64,000 nt of DNA, taken from Saprospiraceae bacterium. Lineage in GTDB: Bacteria > Bacteroidota > Bacteroidia > Chitinophagales > Saprospiraceae. The position numbers were made by a program, and so were the translations under genes. Below are positions 34,504 to 44,166 of this stretch, one piece after another. Where the stretch lies: NCBI GenBank assembly GCA_022842725.1, contig JALHOZ010000018.1, positions 1 to 64,000 on the forward strand, in the 5' to 3' direction. Positions within the stretch are counted from its first letter, which is position 1, and each line of letters opens with the position of its first letter. The notes beneath the pieces were generated by a model. The model was not told the origin of the DNA and did no database searches. It saw only the letters and a program-made list of their open reading frames with translations.

Positions 34504-37410
34504 TTAGATTTTTACAATCTTTAACCGGTTTGTACCTTTAGCTGGAATCAATATTTCAAAGATATAAGCACCAGACCGGTACGTTGTAAGATCTACAGTA
34601 TACACTTTGTCCGTTGGTGTTATCTTCTTTTTTCCAAAAACCATCACACCATCTGTATTGTAAACGGTCAGGTCATAACTTTCGACAGAAGGGTCAACTA
34701 CAAGATTGAACAGACCGGAACCCGGGTTTGGATAGACTGAAAATCCCTTATTGGATAGGTCTTTTGAAGACGAAATCTGGGTTACAACTGAAGAAATACA
34801 TCCCAGGCTGTCAATGACCCAGATTTGATAATCTCCAGGCCCAAGTTCTTCAAAAGTGCCGTCTTCAGTATATATAATACCATCCTTACTGAATCGGTAA
34901 GGCCCTGTTCCGCCTGATGCCGCCACACCGATACTTGCATCATTTTGGCCGGTTCCGTTACTCAAAGATGTTATGGTAATGATAAGTGACGAGTCAGGCT
35001 GGGAAATCTCCGCACTGATGGTTTGTTCGCATCCTAATGAATCTGTAACCACGATTTCATAAGTACCTGCCGGTAAATTTTCAAATACTCCATTATCATT
35101 GGTCAAGGTTCCTAAGCGGAAAGTAATGGGTGATAACCCGTTTTGAATGCCTACTTCAATAATCCCTGTGGAATCTCCGAAACAATTTACGTTGGTTACA
35201 TTGACATCACCAATTTGTAGATTAGTATCTTCGTTTAAAACCACCGTAAAACCTACAGAACAATCATTTTCATCAGCTACTAAAATATTATATGAACCTT
35301 TGCCTAATTGCATAAACTCACCGGTATTATTTGTCGTTTGTAACAAACTGTATTCATACGAAGTTCCTGTACCTCCTGTTGCTGATAAAAGAATACTTCC
35401 ATTGGACATTCCACAACTCGGATTTATGGTTGACAAAGACAATATTTCAATTTTTTCAGGACCAAAAACTTCAGCGTCAAAAAAATCTGTACAACCATTA
35501 AGGTCTCTCACTGTACCCTGATAGACGCCCCTGCCCAAATGATTAAAAGTTGACTGATCCTGGTAACCATTACCTCCCAACGAATACTGATAGGGTGGTG
35601 TGCCACCGGAACTCATTACATTAATAATCCCTGTTGTGTCACCAAAACATAATAAATCTGCCGAAACTGAGGCACTTGCCTGTAGAGCACTTGGCTGTGT
35701 AATGGTGTATTGTCCCTGCTTTAAACATCCGTTATTGTTGCGTACTGCAATGTTATAAGTTCCCGCACTCAGATTGCTGTAACTATTTTGGGTAGAAAAG
35801 GGCTGATTGTTCACGCTATAGACATAATTTCCTGTACCACCGCTGCCTGTTGCAGTAAATCCTGCATTATTTTCTCCAAAACAACTAATAATAGAAGTAG
35901 GAGTAAATGCAAGTTGCAATGCTTCCGGTGAGTTTATGTCAACTTCTGCGATTGCTTCACATGCATTGTCGTCCCTAACAATTATGTTGTAAGCCCCGTT
36001 TGCCAGATTAGGAAATATACCTGTATTATTTTGAGTCATTCCATTTAAAATAAAAAGATACCCTGTCAGGTTGGTTCCTCCTTGGGCAGAAACAACTATT
36101 TCACCGCCAAAATCCTCAAAACATAAATTATCTGAAACAGATTCAACTATAATGAGTAATTCCTGTGGTTCTGAAATGGTAATGGTTTCTTCTACAATTT
36201 GATTGGATTGGTCAGTGACTTCTACAGTATAAGTTCCTGCAGGAAGCGATAAAAATTCACCATCCATAGAATTCATCCCATTACTTAGGCTGATTTCATA
36301 AGGCGGTATGCCTCCTGAAACTTCCACTAATATTTGTCCGTCATTAGCACCAAAACAACTGAGATCCTCTCCTGTGACAATGATTTCAAGAGGATCAATT
36401 TGTGTACAGGCAGAATTTGACGCTGCTAATAAAGATGATCTTACACCGTTCAAAATACTTCTCATGTAAGCACCCTGGTCCGGTGTAAACGCATTCATAC
36501 AATTATCATTCACATAATCCATATAATTCATAAACATATCGCCTGAATTGCTACAACTGGGTGAAGGATGGTTAGGACAACCAAAATTTTCATCATCCTG
36601 GACAGGAGTGTCAGACATTCCGTCATCCGCAGAACATCCATTACTTTGCCAGATATGTCTCATGCCTAAAAAATGCCCGACTTCATGTGTAGCCGTCCTT
36701 CCTAAATTGTAAGGTACAAAAGTAGCAAAACCCGGTCCTCCGAATGCGTCTGCATTAACAACGACGCCATCCAAAATCGCATTTGGCAATGATGATAATG
36801 AAGGCAGATAAGCATAACCGAGAGCAGAAATACCGGGAGCGGACCAGATATTCATATATGAACTTCTGTCCCAACGGGTTGCCTGTTTGATTTCAAATTC
36901 ATTATTGTCAAAATCTCCGTTAAATGCATATCGGGTGATTCCATCAGTTGGGTTACCGTTTGGATCAACTGTCGCCAGACAAAATTGTATTCCGGTATCT
37001 TCAGCAGGAAATACAGAAGGTGTATTACCGGCATCACCATTATATCGGCCAAAATCTTCATTTAATACATCAATTTGTGACTGAACGTGTTCAATACTGA
37101 AATTCTGTCCTTGTCCTATGGCCTGTCCTGCGGGATGGACGATGATTACATGTACTGCTATGACACCTCCGGTTTGTCTTGAGCCACTTTTGTTTTTGTT
37201 GAATTCTTCAAATCCCTGCTCTATACTTTCCTGAAGGTCCGGCATCTTCATAAACCATTTTTGCATCTTATGTTCCTGACTGCATCGTTCCGGACTTTTT
37301 TGGCTTATTCCGGTATTTGTTAGTGTAAATATGAAGATAAAAAGGGATAAAAAAGTGCGGATTACACTTGTAGTTATATAACTTGAATGTTGTAAAGGTA
37401 AGGTAGACAT
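34504..37410 (-). CDS. T9SS-secreted PAPP-A-type metalloprotease with SprB repeats
   Basis: A 968-residue secreted protease. The ATG at 37408-37410 opens the signal peptide (ending NTGISQ); a TTG start 39 bases upstream is less likely. The catalytic zinc site HEVGHFLGMRH lies near residue 242 and the Met-turn in FMNYMDY near 290, as in M43 (pregnancy-associated plasma protein-A / cytophagalysin) peptidases. About seven SprB-type repeats of 70-80 residues follow (repeated GGTGxYxYSxNNxxxxxxSxxxxLxAGTYxIxVxDxxGC pattern). The last 75 residues are a T9SS type A sorting domain (FSVYPNPGSGLFNL to the end). It likely digests protein outside the cell while attached by the repeats. Confidence 0.92.
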   Translation of the reverse strand: MSTLPLQHSSYITTSVIRTFLSLFIFIFTLTNTGISQKSPERCSQEHKMQKWFMKMPDLQESIEQGFEEFNKNKSGSRQTGGVIAVHVIIVHPAGQAIGQGQNFSIEHVQSQIDVLNEDFGRYNGDAGNTPSVFPAEDTGIQFCLATVDPNGNPTDGITRYAFNGDFDNNEFEIKQATRWDRSSYMNIWSAPGISALGYAYLPSLSSLPNAILDGVVVNADAFGGPGFATFVPYNLGRTATHEVGHFLGMRHIWQSNGCSADDGMSDTPVQDDENFGCPNHPSPSCSNSGDMFMNYMDYVNDNCMNAFTPDQGAYMRSILNGVRSSLLAASNSACTQIDPLEIIVTGEDLSCFGANDGQILVEVSGGIPPYEISLSNGMNSMDGEFLSLPAGTYTVEVTDQSNQIVEETITISEPQELLIIVESVSDNLCFEDFGGEIVVSAQGGTNLTGYLFILNGMTQNNTGIFPNLANGAYNIIVRDDNACEAIAEVDINSPEALQLAFTPTSIISCFGENNAGFTATGSGGTGNYVYSVNNQPFSTQNSYSNLSAGTYNIAVRNNNGCLKQGQYTITQPSALQASASVSADLLCFGDTTGIINVMSSGGTPPYQYSLGGNGYQDQSTFNHLGRGVYQGTVRDLNGCTDFFDAEVFGPEKIEILSLSTINPSCGMSNGSILLSATGGTGTSYEYSLLQTTNNTGEFMQLGKGSYNILVADENDCSVGFTVVLNEDTNLQIGDVNVTNVNCFGDSTGIIEVGIQNGLSPITFRLGTLTNDNGVFENLPAGTYEIVVTDSLGCEQTISAEISQPDSSLIITITSLSNGTGQNDASIGVAASGGTGPYRFSKDGIIYTEDGTFEELGPGDYQIWVIDSLGCISSVVTQISSSKDLSNKGFSVYPNPGSGLFNLVVDPSVESYDLTVYNTDGVMVFGKKKITPTDKVYTVDLTTYRSGAYIFEILIPAKGTNRLKIVKI

Positions 37411-37610
37411 AAATACTGCTTCTGTTATTAATCTTGAACGGTTACACAAAATAAAAAGGAACTACTTCGTTTTTATTTGTAGCCACAAATAAACAAATTT
37501 TATACATATGTTTTTACTTTTTCGAAAAAATTATTTTTTAAAAAGCTTATGAAACATCATATTGTTTTAAAGGTTATATTGCAAAAAATAATTTAACGGA
37601 ATCATTCGTT

Positions 37611-38537
37611 TTATTCAAAACTGAAGTGTTTGATGATTTTTTCATATTTTTCTTTATTCAGAATTTTAATGTTTTTGAGTTGTTGCGGAGAAGTAAACGG
37701 TCCATGATTTTCCCGGTAGTTGAGAATGACTTTTACAAGATTTTCGTCAAAATATGGATGTTGAATCAACGTTTTGTACGACGCCTGATTTAAGGGGATT
37801 TTTTCCATTTTGGAATCATCAACGGTTATAAAAGGTGAGATTTTTTCAAACACACTGTCGGGCAAAATATTACATTCGGTTAATTGATCTGCCGAAAAAA
37901 ATCCTCCCAATCGTTGCCTCATTTTGATCATTTTTTTGGCAAAAAAAGGTCCAATTCCCCGGATGGACACCAAGGCAGCACTATCGGCACTATTGATTTC
38001 AACAATGTGAGCGGGCTTTTTGGTTGCGTCATCAACATAGGTTGAGTTTTTGGGAGCAGGTGATGTCGGTTCAGCTGCAGTATTTTTTTCTGTACTACCC
38101 TGTAAAGTGATATGATCCTCAAGATGTTTGATTAGCAAACTATCTGTACCGTATATTTTATAAAGCTGTTCTTTTGTTTTGAATTTCCCGCCTTTATTTC
38201 TGTAATTCAAAAGATTTTTAGCTGCAAAAGCAGAAAAACCTAAAAGCTTCAGAGAATCATAAGATATGGTGTTGGGATTGAAAGCAAATGTCTGACGCTT
38301 CTGTGATGATTTTGATGTTTTGTTTTGATTCATTTTTTTTGTTTTGCCCGTATATTTTTTTTCTGCCAAATATTCAGTTTGAGGCGAACCTGAATTGATG
38401 ATAACCGGAGCTGATTTTAGGGCAGTATACATTTGCAGACCGGTTATGATACTTACGGAACAAATCAGAAAAATAAGAATGCCGTTTCTTTCCCCTTTGG
38501 GAATGTAAAATGGATGGTGAACTTGATTTTTTTTCAT
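37611..38537 (-). CDS. ComEA-like helix-hairpin-helix DNA-binding protein
   Basis: A 308-residue protein with an N-terminal membrane segment (NGILIFLICSVSIITGLQMY, residues 17-36) and three HhH modules in the remainder. The first is around KLLGFSAFAAKNLLNYRNKGGKFKTKEQLYKIYG. The second is EINSADSAALVSIRGIGPFFAKKMIKMRQRLGGFFSADQL. The third begins PLNQASYKTLIQHPYFDENLVKVILNYRENHGPF. The ATG at 38535-38537 starts directly before the anchor; the longer frame lacks support. Membrane-anchored HhH proteins of the ComEA type bind incoming DNA during natural uptake, but a role in uptake is inferred. Confidence 0.85.
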   Translation of the reverse strand: MKKNQVHHPFYIPKGERNGILIFLICSVSIITGLQMYTALKSAPVIINSGSPQTEYLAEKKYTGKTKKMNQNKTSKSSQKRQTFAFNPNTISYDSLKLLGFSAFAAKNLLNYRNKGGKFKTKEQLYKIYGTDSLLIKHLEDHITLQGSTEKNTAAEPTSPAPKNSTYVDDATKKPAHIVEINSADSAALVSIRGIGPFFAKKMIKMRQRLGGFFSADQLTECNILPDSVFEKISPFITVDDSKMEKIPLNQASYKTLIQHPYFDENLVKVILNYRENHGPFTSPQQLKNIKILNKEKYEKIIKHFSFE

Positions 38538-38973
38538 AATAAAAATAATAATAATAACAGTGTTTAAACAAATAAAATATTTTTTTAAAAGTTGTCTGTA
38601 TTCAAATATTCCGTTGGTTTGGAAGTTTTTGCCACAGATTTTAATACGAAACAATTTGACTATTTATTCAGTTTCGGATTTTTCTAAAATAACATTTTTT
38701 TAAGAAATGAGAGGGAATGATCTTCCGGGTATCTGAGCGTCCAATAAATAACAGGATGTCTTTAGTAAACGGCTTACCTTTAGATTCAAAATTTTGATGT
38801 GTTTTTTTAATTAGTTAAAATGCCACCAGAATGTAATCCTTTTTTGTTCTTTACATTACGATTATTGATGTCAAAAAATGATTTTATAGTAAACTGCCCA
38901 ATAGAAAGTTAAAAAAATTATTAAAATAGTTAGGCACACTTTTACATGTATGGGGTAACGTAAGACTCAAATA
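38538..38973. other. Intergenic region between the ComEA-like gene and the GH13 gene
   Basis: No gene, terminator or clear promoter was recognised in these 436 AT-rich bases. It contains the presumed promoter of the ComEA-like gene and the untranslated end of the glycosidase gene. Confidence 0.4.
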
Positions 38974-40770
38974 CTAGTTTTTTTTGAGTATACTATAAGG
39001 GTCCGAACATGTTTTGATAAATGCTGAATACGGAGGCATTTCAGTATCAAGACAGTCCGATATATTGTAATAAAAAAGAACCGACCCATATTGGAAATCT
39101 TTAGGGATAAGTTGAGGTTCCGGATTGTTATTTATCAGCACGACCATAGATTGGTTTTTATAGCTTCGGGTATAAATCACCAATTTTGATGTTTTGATTT
39201 CGAAGGTGTAAAACAAACAGTCTCCAAGACTCAAGCAAAGGTGTTTTTTTCGCAATTTTATTAGTTTTTGATACAAATCAAATACCGATGCATCAAAAAC
39301 AGGCTGAATTTGGTATTCGTAAGAGCTGTATTCTGATGCATTTTCTTTGCGGAATAAAATGTCAGGCCAATGGAGTGGTTTTCTGTTGTCAGGGTCATCC
39401 GCGCCAACCATTCCCATTTCATCTCCATTCCAAATGTGCGGAGCACCTAAAAAGGTAAATTGATGTATCAAAAGTAAAATGGTAGCAGTATAACTTCGTT
39501 TGTCGGGGTAATCAGTCCGATATGTATCATCTTCAGGAGGTTTACATTTATATTTATATTGATTTTTATTAAACATACTTGTCCAAATTCTGGGTGCATC
39601 ATGCGATGAGGCCAGATTCATCAGGACCCGACAATTGTTAACCCTGATGTCATTGTATAAAGCCTGCATTCTCCCTATAAATTCAACCAAATCTATATTG
39701 TCAGCCGAATCTCCGAAATAGGCTCTTGCTACCTGAAACCATTGATAATGCATCACAGAATCAAAACTATCTCCTTCAAGCCAAGGTCGGGGATCAAGTA
39801 ATTTATGCGGCCATTCTTCCCACCAGTTCTCCCCAACCAACAAAAAATTTTTATTCAATCCACGGGTAAAAACTCTCAATTCTCTCCAAAATGACATGGG
39901 GACAAGATCAGCGACATCAAGACGCATACCATCTATACCCTTACATTTTTTTCCGTTTATGACGGGTTGAATCCACCGTTTACAAACATCAAAAATATGT
40001 TGTTTTATGCCTGGATGTAAGTCTCCATCCATAAATCCTTTTTCGGGATTTCTGCTCTTATTGGTCTTTTTAAGTTCGGGTAAGGTGGTAATATCATTCC
40101 AGGATCCGTAGACCAGGTTGTCATTTTTATCAAAATGAATACCCTCATACCAATCTATATAATCGGAATTACTTTTATTTTTTTTTATGTCTTCAAAGGC
40201 CCAAAACGTATGACCGGTATGGTTCCAGGAAAAATCAACTATAGTATAAATTCCATTTTCCGCAAAAGTAGCAATGATTTTGATAAACAGTTTATCAGCT
40301 TCAGTCCAGGTCCATGTTGCGGGATCGCCGGGATCTTCGTTTTTTATTTTTTCAAGGTCGCCCTGGGGGTCCGGACCAAAATGGACATCAATGTGATGAT
40401 AGTAAGTGGTGTCGTACTTATGAAGGGATGGTGCATGGTTTAAAGGATTAAAATAAACAGCATTTACACCCAATTTTTTTAAATAGGGGATTTTTGATAA
40501 TACTCCGGAAAGGTCACCACCATATCTTCTGAGTTGCACAGCCCGGTAGAAATCAACAGGCATGTCTTTTGCCCAGTCTTCTTTAGCGTACCAATCATGT
40601 CCCCATGGGGTCACATGCCAGGCATCAGGCACTTTGTCTACTGTGCTCTCCTGAATACTTTGAAATGTGGGTTCTGCGTTTGTATTGCCGTTTCTGAATC
40701 TTTCAACAAAAATTTGGTACCAAATGGCTTTGGAAGCCCATTCAGGTGGGTTGTAGAAGGATTCCGACAC
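38974..40770 (-). CDS. GH13-family alpha-glucan hydrolase (alpha-amylase type)
   Basis: A 598-residue GH13 enzyme. Conserved regions are DFSWNHTG (region I), GMRLDVADLVP (region II, Asp nucleophile), LLVGENWWEEW (region III, Glu acid/base) and NLASSHDAPR (region IV, stabilising Asp). The N-terminal SKAIWYQIFVERFRNGN is typical of maltogenic/neopullulanase-like amylases. No signal peptide is evident, so it is probably cytoplasmic or released by an unknown route, which would suit intracellular glycogen or maltodextrin turnover. The start appears to be GTG (40768-40770). It follows the Omp28 gene by 18 bp, so they may share a transcript. Confidence 0.9.
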   Translation of the reverse strand: MSESFYNPPEWASKAIWYQIFVERFRNGNTNAEPTFQSIQESTVDKVPDAWHVTPWGHDWYAKEDWAKDMPVDFYRAVQLRRYGGDLSGVLSKIPYLKKLGVNAVYFNPLNHAPSLHKYDTTYYHHIDVHFGPDPQGDLEKIKNEDPGDPATWTWTEADKLFIKIIATFAENGIYTIVDFSWNHTGHTFWAFEDIKKNKSNSDYIDWYEGIHFDKNDNLVYGSWNDITTLPELKKTNKSRNPEKGFMDGDLHPGIKQHIFDVCKRWIQPVINGKKCKGIDGMRLDVADLVPMSFWRELRVFTRGLNKNFLLVGENWWEEWPHKLLDPRPWLEGDSFDSVMHYQWFQVARAYFGDSADNIDLVEFIGRMQALYNDIRVNNCRVLMNLASSHDAPRIWTSMFNKNQYKYKCKPPEDDTYRTDYPDKRSYTATILLLIHQFTFLGAPHIWNGDEMGMVGADDPDNRKPLHWPDILFRKENASEYSSYEYQIQPVFDASVFDLYQKLIKLRKKHLCLSLGDCLFYTFEIKTSKLVIYTRSYKNQSMVVLINNNPEPQLIPKDFQYGSVLFYYNISDCLDTEMPPYSAFIKTCSDPYSILKKN

Positions 40771-40788
40771 AACTATAAATTTAAGAAC

Positions 40789-41622
40789 TTATTCTTTAAT
40801 GTATTTTGTAACTCCTTGAACGATATCCCTTGTATTAAATCCGTTTTTATGGATAAATGCAACAACTGAAGTGTTTTCCGAATGATTTAACTTTCCGTTT
40901 ACTTCCGGGAGTACATAACTGTATTTTTGTTTCAGAATTTGTCCTTTAGTCATATCTCTGGCAAAAAAGTCGCCTGAGAATGTTGTCAGACTTTTTCTAA
41001 GTACATGATTATGTTCATATTCTTCAATGATTTCAGTGCCGTTGTATTGAGCTCCAATGATGTGAGATTCAAGGATGTATACTGTTATATTATACTCACC
41101 AGCCAAATCTACAATGGGATTTGCTCCTACCTCTATATCTATTTTGCGACTTTCTTCATCAAATTCGACAGCCATAAACATATTCATTTGCAGAGGTTTT
41201 TCAAGTTCCTCTTCGACTAATGATTGGTACAAATCAATAGATTCTCTGACAAAATATAGTGTGCCGCTTTCAGTATAGCCAACTCTGTTGATGGAAGCTG
41301 CCGGTTTTCCAAACCAGGGTTTAAACCAAAGTTCCAGATTTTTGGAATCTTCATTTCTGAAATCAGGATCTCCTGGTTTTGCAGGCTCAGCCAAAAGTAC
41401 ACCATGAATATTTACAGCAATTACATTATCCGGATACTTTTCAATAATGTTTTCAACGGTTTTTGTAGCTTTTGGACAATTAGGACATTTGGCACCTGTC
41501 AACTCTTCAATGATTACTATTTTGTTGGTCGGAGGAATGACTACATCCGTGATTTCCATAGAAATTTCAGAACATGAAGTTATCAAAACAAATCCTACCA
41601 GTAAAATTGTAAATTGTTTCAT
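40789..41622 (-). CDS. Omp28-family lipoprotein with thioredoxin-like domain
   Basis: A 277-residue lipoprotein (lipobox LITSC, Cys17). The N-terminal part has the thioredoxin-like CPNC motif in IEELTGAKCPNCPKATKTVENI, which defines Omp28-like proteins of Bacteroidota. The C-terminal half is beta-rich and includes NHVLRKSLTTFSGDFF and a closing VVAFIHKNGF segment. Omp28 proteins are envelope proteins often encoded beside DUF6029 proteins, as here (18 bp from that gene). The CxxC motif suggests thiol chemistry but this is not proven in the family. Confidence 0.87.
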   Translation of the reverse strand: MKQFTILLVGFVLITSCSEISMEITDVVIPPTNKIVIIEELTGAKCPNCPKATKTVENIIEKYPDNVIAVNIHGVLLAEPAKPGDPDFRNEDSKNLELWFKPWFGKPAASINRVGYTESGTLYFVRESIDLYQSLVEEELEKPLQMNMFMAVEFDEESRKIDIEVGANPIVDLAGEYNITVYILESHIIGAQYNGTEIIEEYEHNHVLRKSLTTFSGDFFARDMTKGQILKQKYSYVLPEVNGKLNHSENTSVVAFIHKNGFNTRDIVQGVTKYIKE

Positions 41623-41640
41623 TTTTAATTTCTTTTATGA

Positions 41641-43305
41641 TTAAAAAATAGTATTCATACTGAACCTCACTCCACTGAATGCGGGCTCTAATCTGCAAAT
41701 TCCACCACTGCAGACAACTCCTTCAACCTGTTTAACGTATCGAAGTGAAAATCTGTTGCTCCCCTGGTTAAAAACTGCACCAAATGTCGGATAAAGTGTC
41801 TTTTCAATGCGCCCTCTTGCATCCGGTTTTTTCGGATCAAAGTTGTACATCCCTGAAACTTCAAATATCCATTTCGGTGCAATGCTGTATTCCATTAAGC
41901 CAAAAACCCAACTTCCAAAATCCTGCTCAGTGATCATTAGCTGGAATTCAGTTCTTAAGGCTTTTTTGGCTGAAAACTTATAAAGGAAATCGAAATAAGG
42001 AACTACAGTCTCTACAATAGGAACTTTTGGTTTTTGTTCGAAAACTTCCTGATTGTAATTCAAAAATTGAATTCCGGTAGTCAATTGATATTTTCTTTTG
42101 TATTTATATATGATCTCTGTAAATAATTCTCTGTAAAGTAATTGGTCGTCAAGTGTGGTGACATTAGAAAAATTGGCAAGTACACTCAGTGATTTTGATA
42201 ATTTATATCGGACATCCAAAGAATAAGCCATTTCACTGATGTCTTGTGCAGCAGGTGAATACCTGGCGGTCAATCTGTAAGTGTTTTGACGGTTTAATGG
42301 CACCAGGTAATTAACCAAACCACGGATCAGCCTCAGATCCGGATCAATCCTGAAACTAAAATTTTCAGTTCTTTTCATTTCAGCAGTTACGCCAAGATTG
42401 CCATATGCAAATGATACGCTGTTGTAAATGACAGAACCGGGACTTAATACAAATTTTCCAAGAGTACTTCCGGCAACTTCTGTTTTTATTGCAAAAGGAT
42501 TAAAAAATATGTCATTTGATTTTAATGCAACTTCGGAATACCAGGTTAATCCTCTGTAAGATAAAGTATTGTAAATTGATGTGGCATAAGTATTAAATAC
42601 CGGGACAAATTTATCTTCCGGCAGATAAGTCCTCAACGCACTTTTAACTTTGTCCATGTTTTCATCTGAGATGGTTCTGTTGACAAAGCCAATTCCCGGC
42701 GCCAAACTTAAAGGGTTTTCTTCACCAAAACTCAAAAATCCTTCCAGTCTTGCACCTTTGATATTTCCTGTGTAGGTTCCAAAAGCATTTTTTTGAACCC
42801 CGGCAAAACCCATAATTTTCCACTCTTTTCCCAGATTATACTGCGCTTTGGCCCCATATAGGGCATTATCAATGAACAAGGGTCTGGTTTCAAAAGACCT
42901 GAAAATTATACCGGAACCTATCTGATCATAAATATATCCGGCCTGCAATTCTAATTTGTCAAAAGACTTTTTAACAATCCATCGTCCTATGCCAACACCT
43001 GAATAGGAAGAAGTAGGATTTTGTAAATTTGAATTATTGAACATATCAAAACGTATCCCAAAATTAAATCCTTGAATAGCATAATTCAAATTCAGCCATG
43101 CCTCTCCACCAAATATTTGATGATCGTATTGTGGTGTGTTTATGGCGTTGATGGAAGAATCTCTCAAAAAAATATTGGCATTCGTTTCAAATCCGCCTGA
43201 AAAAACGCCTTTTTCCTGAGTATAGCCCGTAAAACTCACTATCAGAAAATAAATGATTATATAAAGTTTTTTACTGAAATGAAATGTAATGGTTGGGTTC
43301 AACAT
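41641..43305 (-). CDS. DUF6029-type outer-membrane protein
   Basis: A 554-residue exported protein. The ATG at 43303-43305 is followed by a signal peptide (hydrophobic IIIYFLIVSFTG, then TQ); the open frame upstream would add 39 unsupported residues. The remainder is strand-rich with many aromatic and Gly residues (for example LELQAGYIYDQIGSGIIFRSFETRP, RLTARYSPAAQDISEMAYSLDVRYKLSK) and ends in an outer-membrane-type strand (SGVRFSMNTIF). This matches the family found next to Omp28. Probably a porin-like barrel; ligand unknown. Confidence 0.8.
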   Translation of the reverse strand: MLNPTITFHFSKKLYIIIYFLIVSFTGYTQEKGVFSGGFETNANIFLRDSSINAINTPQYDHQIFGGEAWLNLNYAIQGFNFGIRFDMFNNSNLQNPTSSYSGVGIGRWIVKKSFDKLELQAGYIYDQIGSGIIFRSFETRPLFIDNALYGAKAQYNLGKEWKIMGFAGVQKNAFGTYTGNIKGARLEGFLSFGEENPLSLAPGIGFVNRTISDENMDKVKSALRTYLPEDKFVPVFNTYATSIYNTLSYRGLTWYSEVALKSNDIFFNPFAIKTEVAGSTLGKFVLSPGSVIYNSVSFAYGNLGVTAEMKRTENFSFRIDPDLRLIRGLVNYLVPLNRQNTYRLTARYSPAAQDISEMAYSLDVRYKLSKSLSVLANFSNVTTLDDQLLYRELFTEIIYKYKRKYQLTTGIQFLNYNQEVFEQKPKVPIVETVVPYFDFLYKFSAKKALRTEFQLMITEQDFGSWVFGLMEYSIAPKWIFEVSGMYNFDPKKPDARGRIEKTLYPTFGAVFNQGSNRFSLRYVKQVEGVVCSGGICRLEPAFSGVRFSMNTIF

Positions 43306-43543
43306 AAGTTTTGTGTCTGAATAATAAATATGTGGCATAAAGGTAAAAAATCTTAACAAAACACGCCATACCAATAAAAAAATATTCAAGGTTTGTCGCA
43401 TTTGGTCTGTTTGTTTAATCATACAAGTTGCCGGGTTTGCAAAAGAACCATGTGTAGAACCATTTTTTCAATTTTTAATGCCCGCCATAGGATGCAGAAA
43501 AAAGTTATATTTCTTTGGATCAAGTTAAAATTCAGTTAACATG

Positions 43544-43576
43544 TTTGCAAAAATGTATCCTTTTCTTGTACATTTA
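43544..43576 (+). promoter_or_regulatory. Possible promoter of the TlpA-like gene
   Basis: TTTG (43544-43547) and TACATTTA (43569-43576) are separated by 21 bp, within the Bacteroidota spacing range, and lie 24 bp before the ATG at 43601. Confidence 0.35.
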
Positions 43577-43600
43577 CGTCTCAAACAAAAAAATAGCAAG

Positions 43601-44098
43601 ATGTCTTTAAAAAACCTTTTAACTTTCAGCTTTTTTGCCTTTGTTTTATTTTCATTTTCTGCTCACGTAAGCAAGCCGTTTCCGGAATTGGATATTAAAT
43701 CTGTTGATGGAAAAGTGGTCAGTACCAATAGTTTTACGAAAAATGAAAAAATTACCATAGTAAGTTTTTGGGCAACATGGTGTACGCCTTGTAAAAGAGA
43801 ATTGGATGCTATTCATGAAGTTTATGAGGATTGGGTAACCGATTATAATATTCAACTGGTGGCAATTACAATCGACGATGCACGAGGATTGACAAAGGTT
43901 CCTGCTATCGTTCAATCGAAAGGTTGGGAATTTACGGTTTTAGCCGACAGTAAACAGGAATTGATGCAAACGCTTAATTTTCAAACGATACCTCAAACAT
44001 TTTTGTTAGATAAAAAAGGAAATATTGTTTACACCCACAGCGGCTATAATCCGGGAGATGAAATCAAGTTGGAGGAGGAAATTAAAAAATTACAATAA
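43601..44098 (+). CDS. TlpA-family thioredoxin-fold protein
   Basis: A 165-residue exported thioredoxin-like protein. A signal peptide (residues 5-20) precedes the TlpA/ResA core, with the active-site motif SFWATWCTPCKREL near residue 55 and the cis-proline stretch TIPQTFLLDKKGNIV near residue 135. Such proteins reduce periplasmic disulphides, for example in cytochrome c maturation. The ATG at 43601 is favoured over an upstream frame because it opens the signal and follows a promoter-like pair. It is convergent with lpxB and stands alone on its strand. Confidence 0.88.
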   Translation: MSLKNLLTFSFFAFVLFSFSAHVSKPFPELDIKSVDGKVVSTNSFTKNEKITIVSFWATWCTPCKRELDAIHEVYEDWVTDYNIQLVAITIDDARGLTKVPAIVQSKGWEFTVLADSKQELMQTLNFQTIPQTFLLDKKGNIVYTHSGYNPGDEIKLEEEIKKLQ

Positions 44099-44166
44099 GT
44101 TGTAGGTTGCCTGGAACTCTGATAAGACGTGAAACGTTTCCGGTATTTCCGGAACCATTTTATGGT

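Noticed and set aside
37590-37612. Palindrome next to the ComEA-like gene as terminator
   Set aside because: Arms require a bulge and a loop too small to fold; no U-run of the right length.
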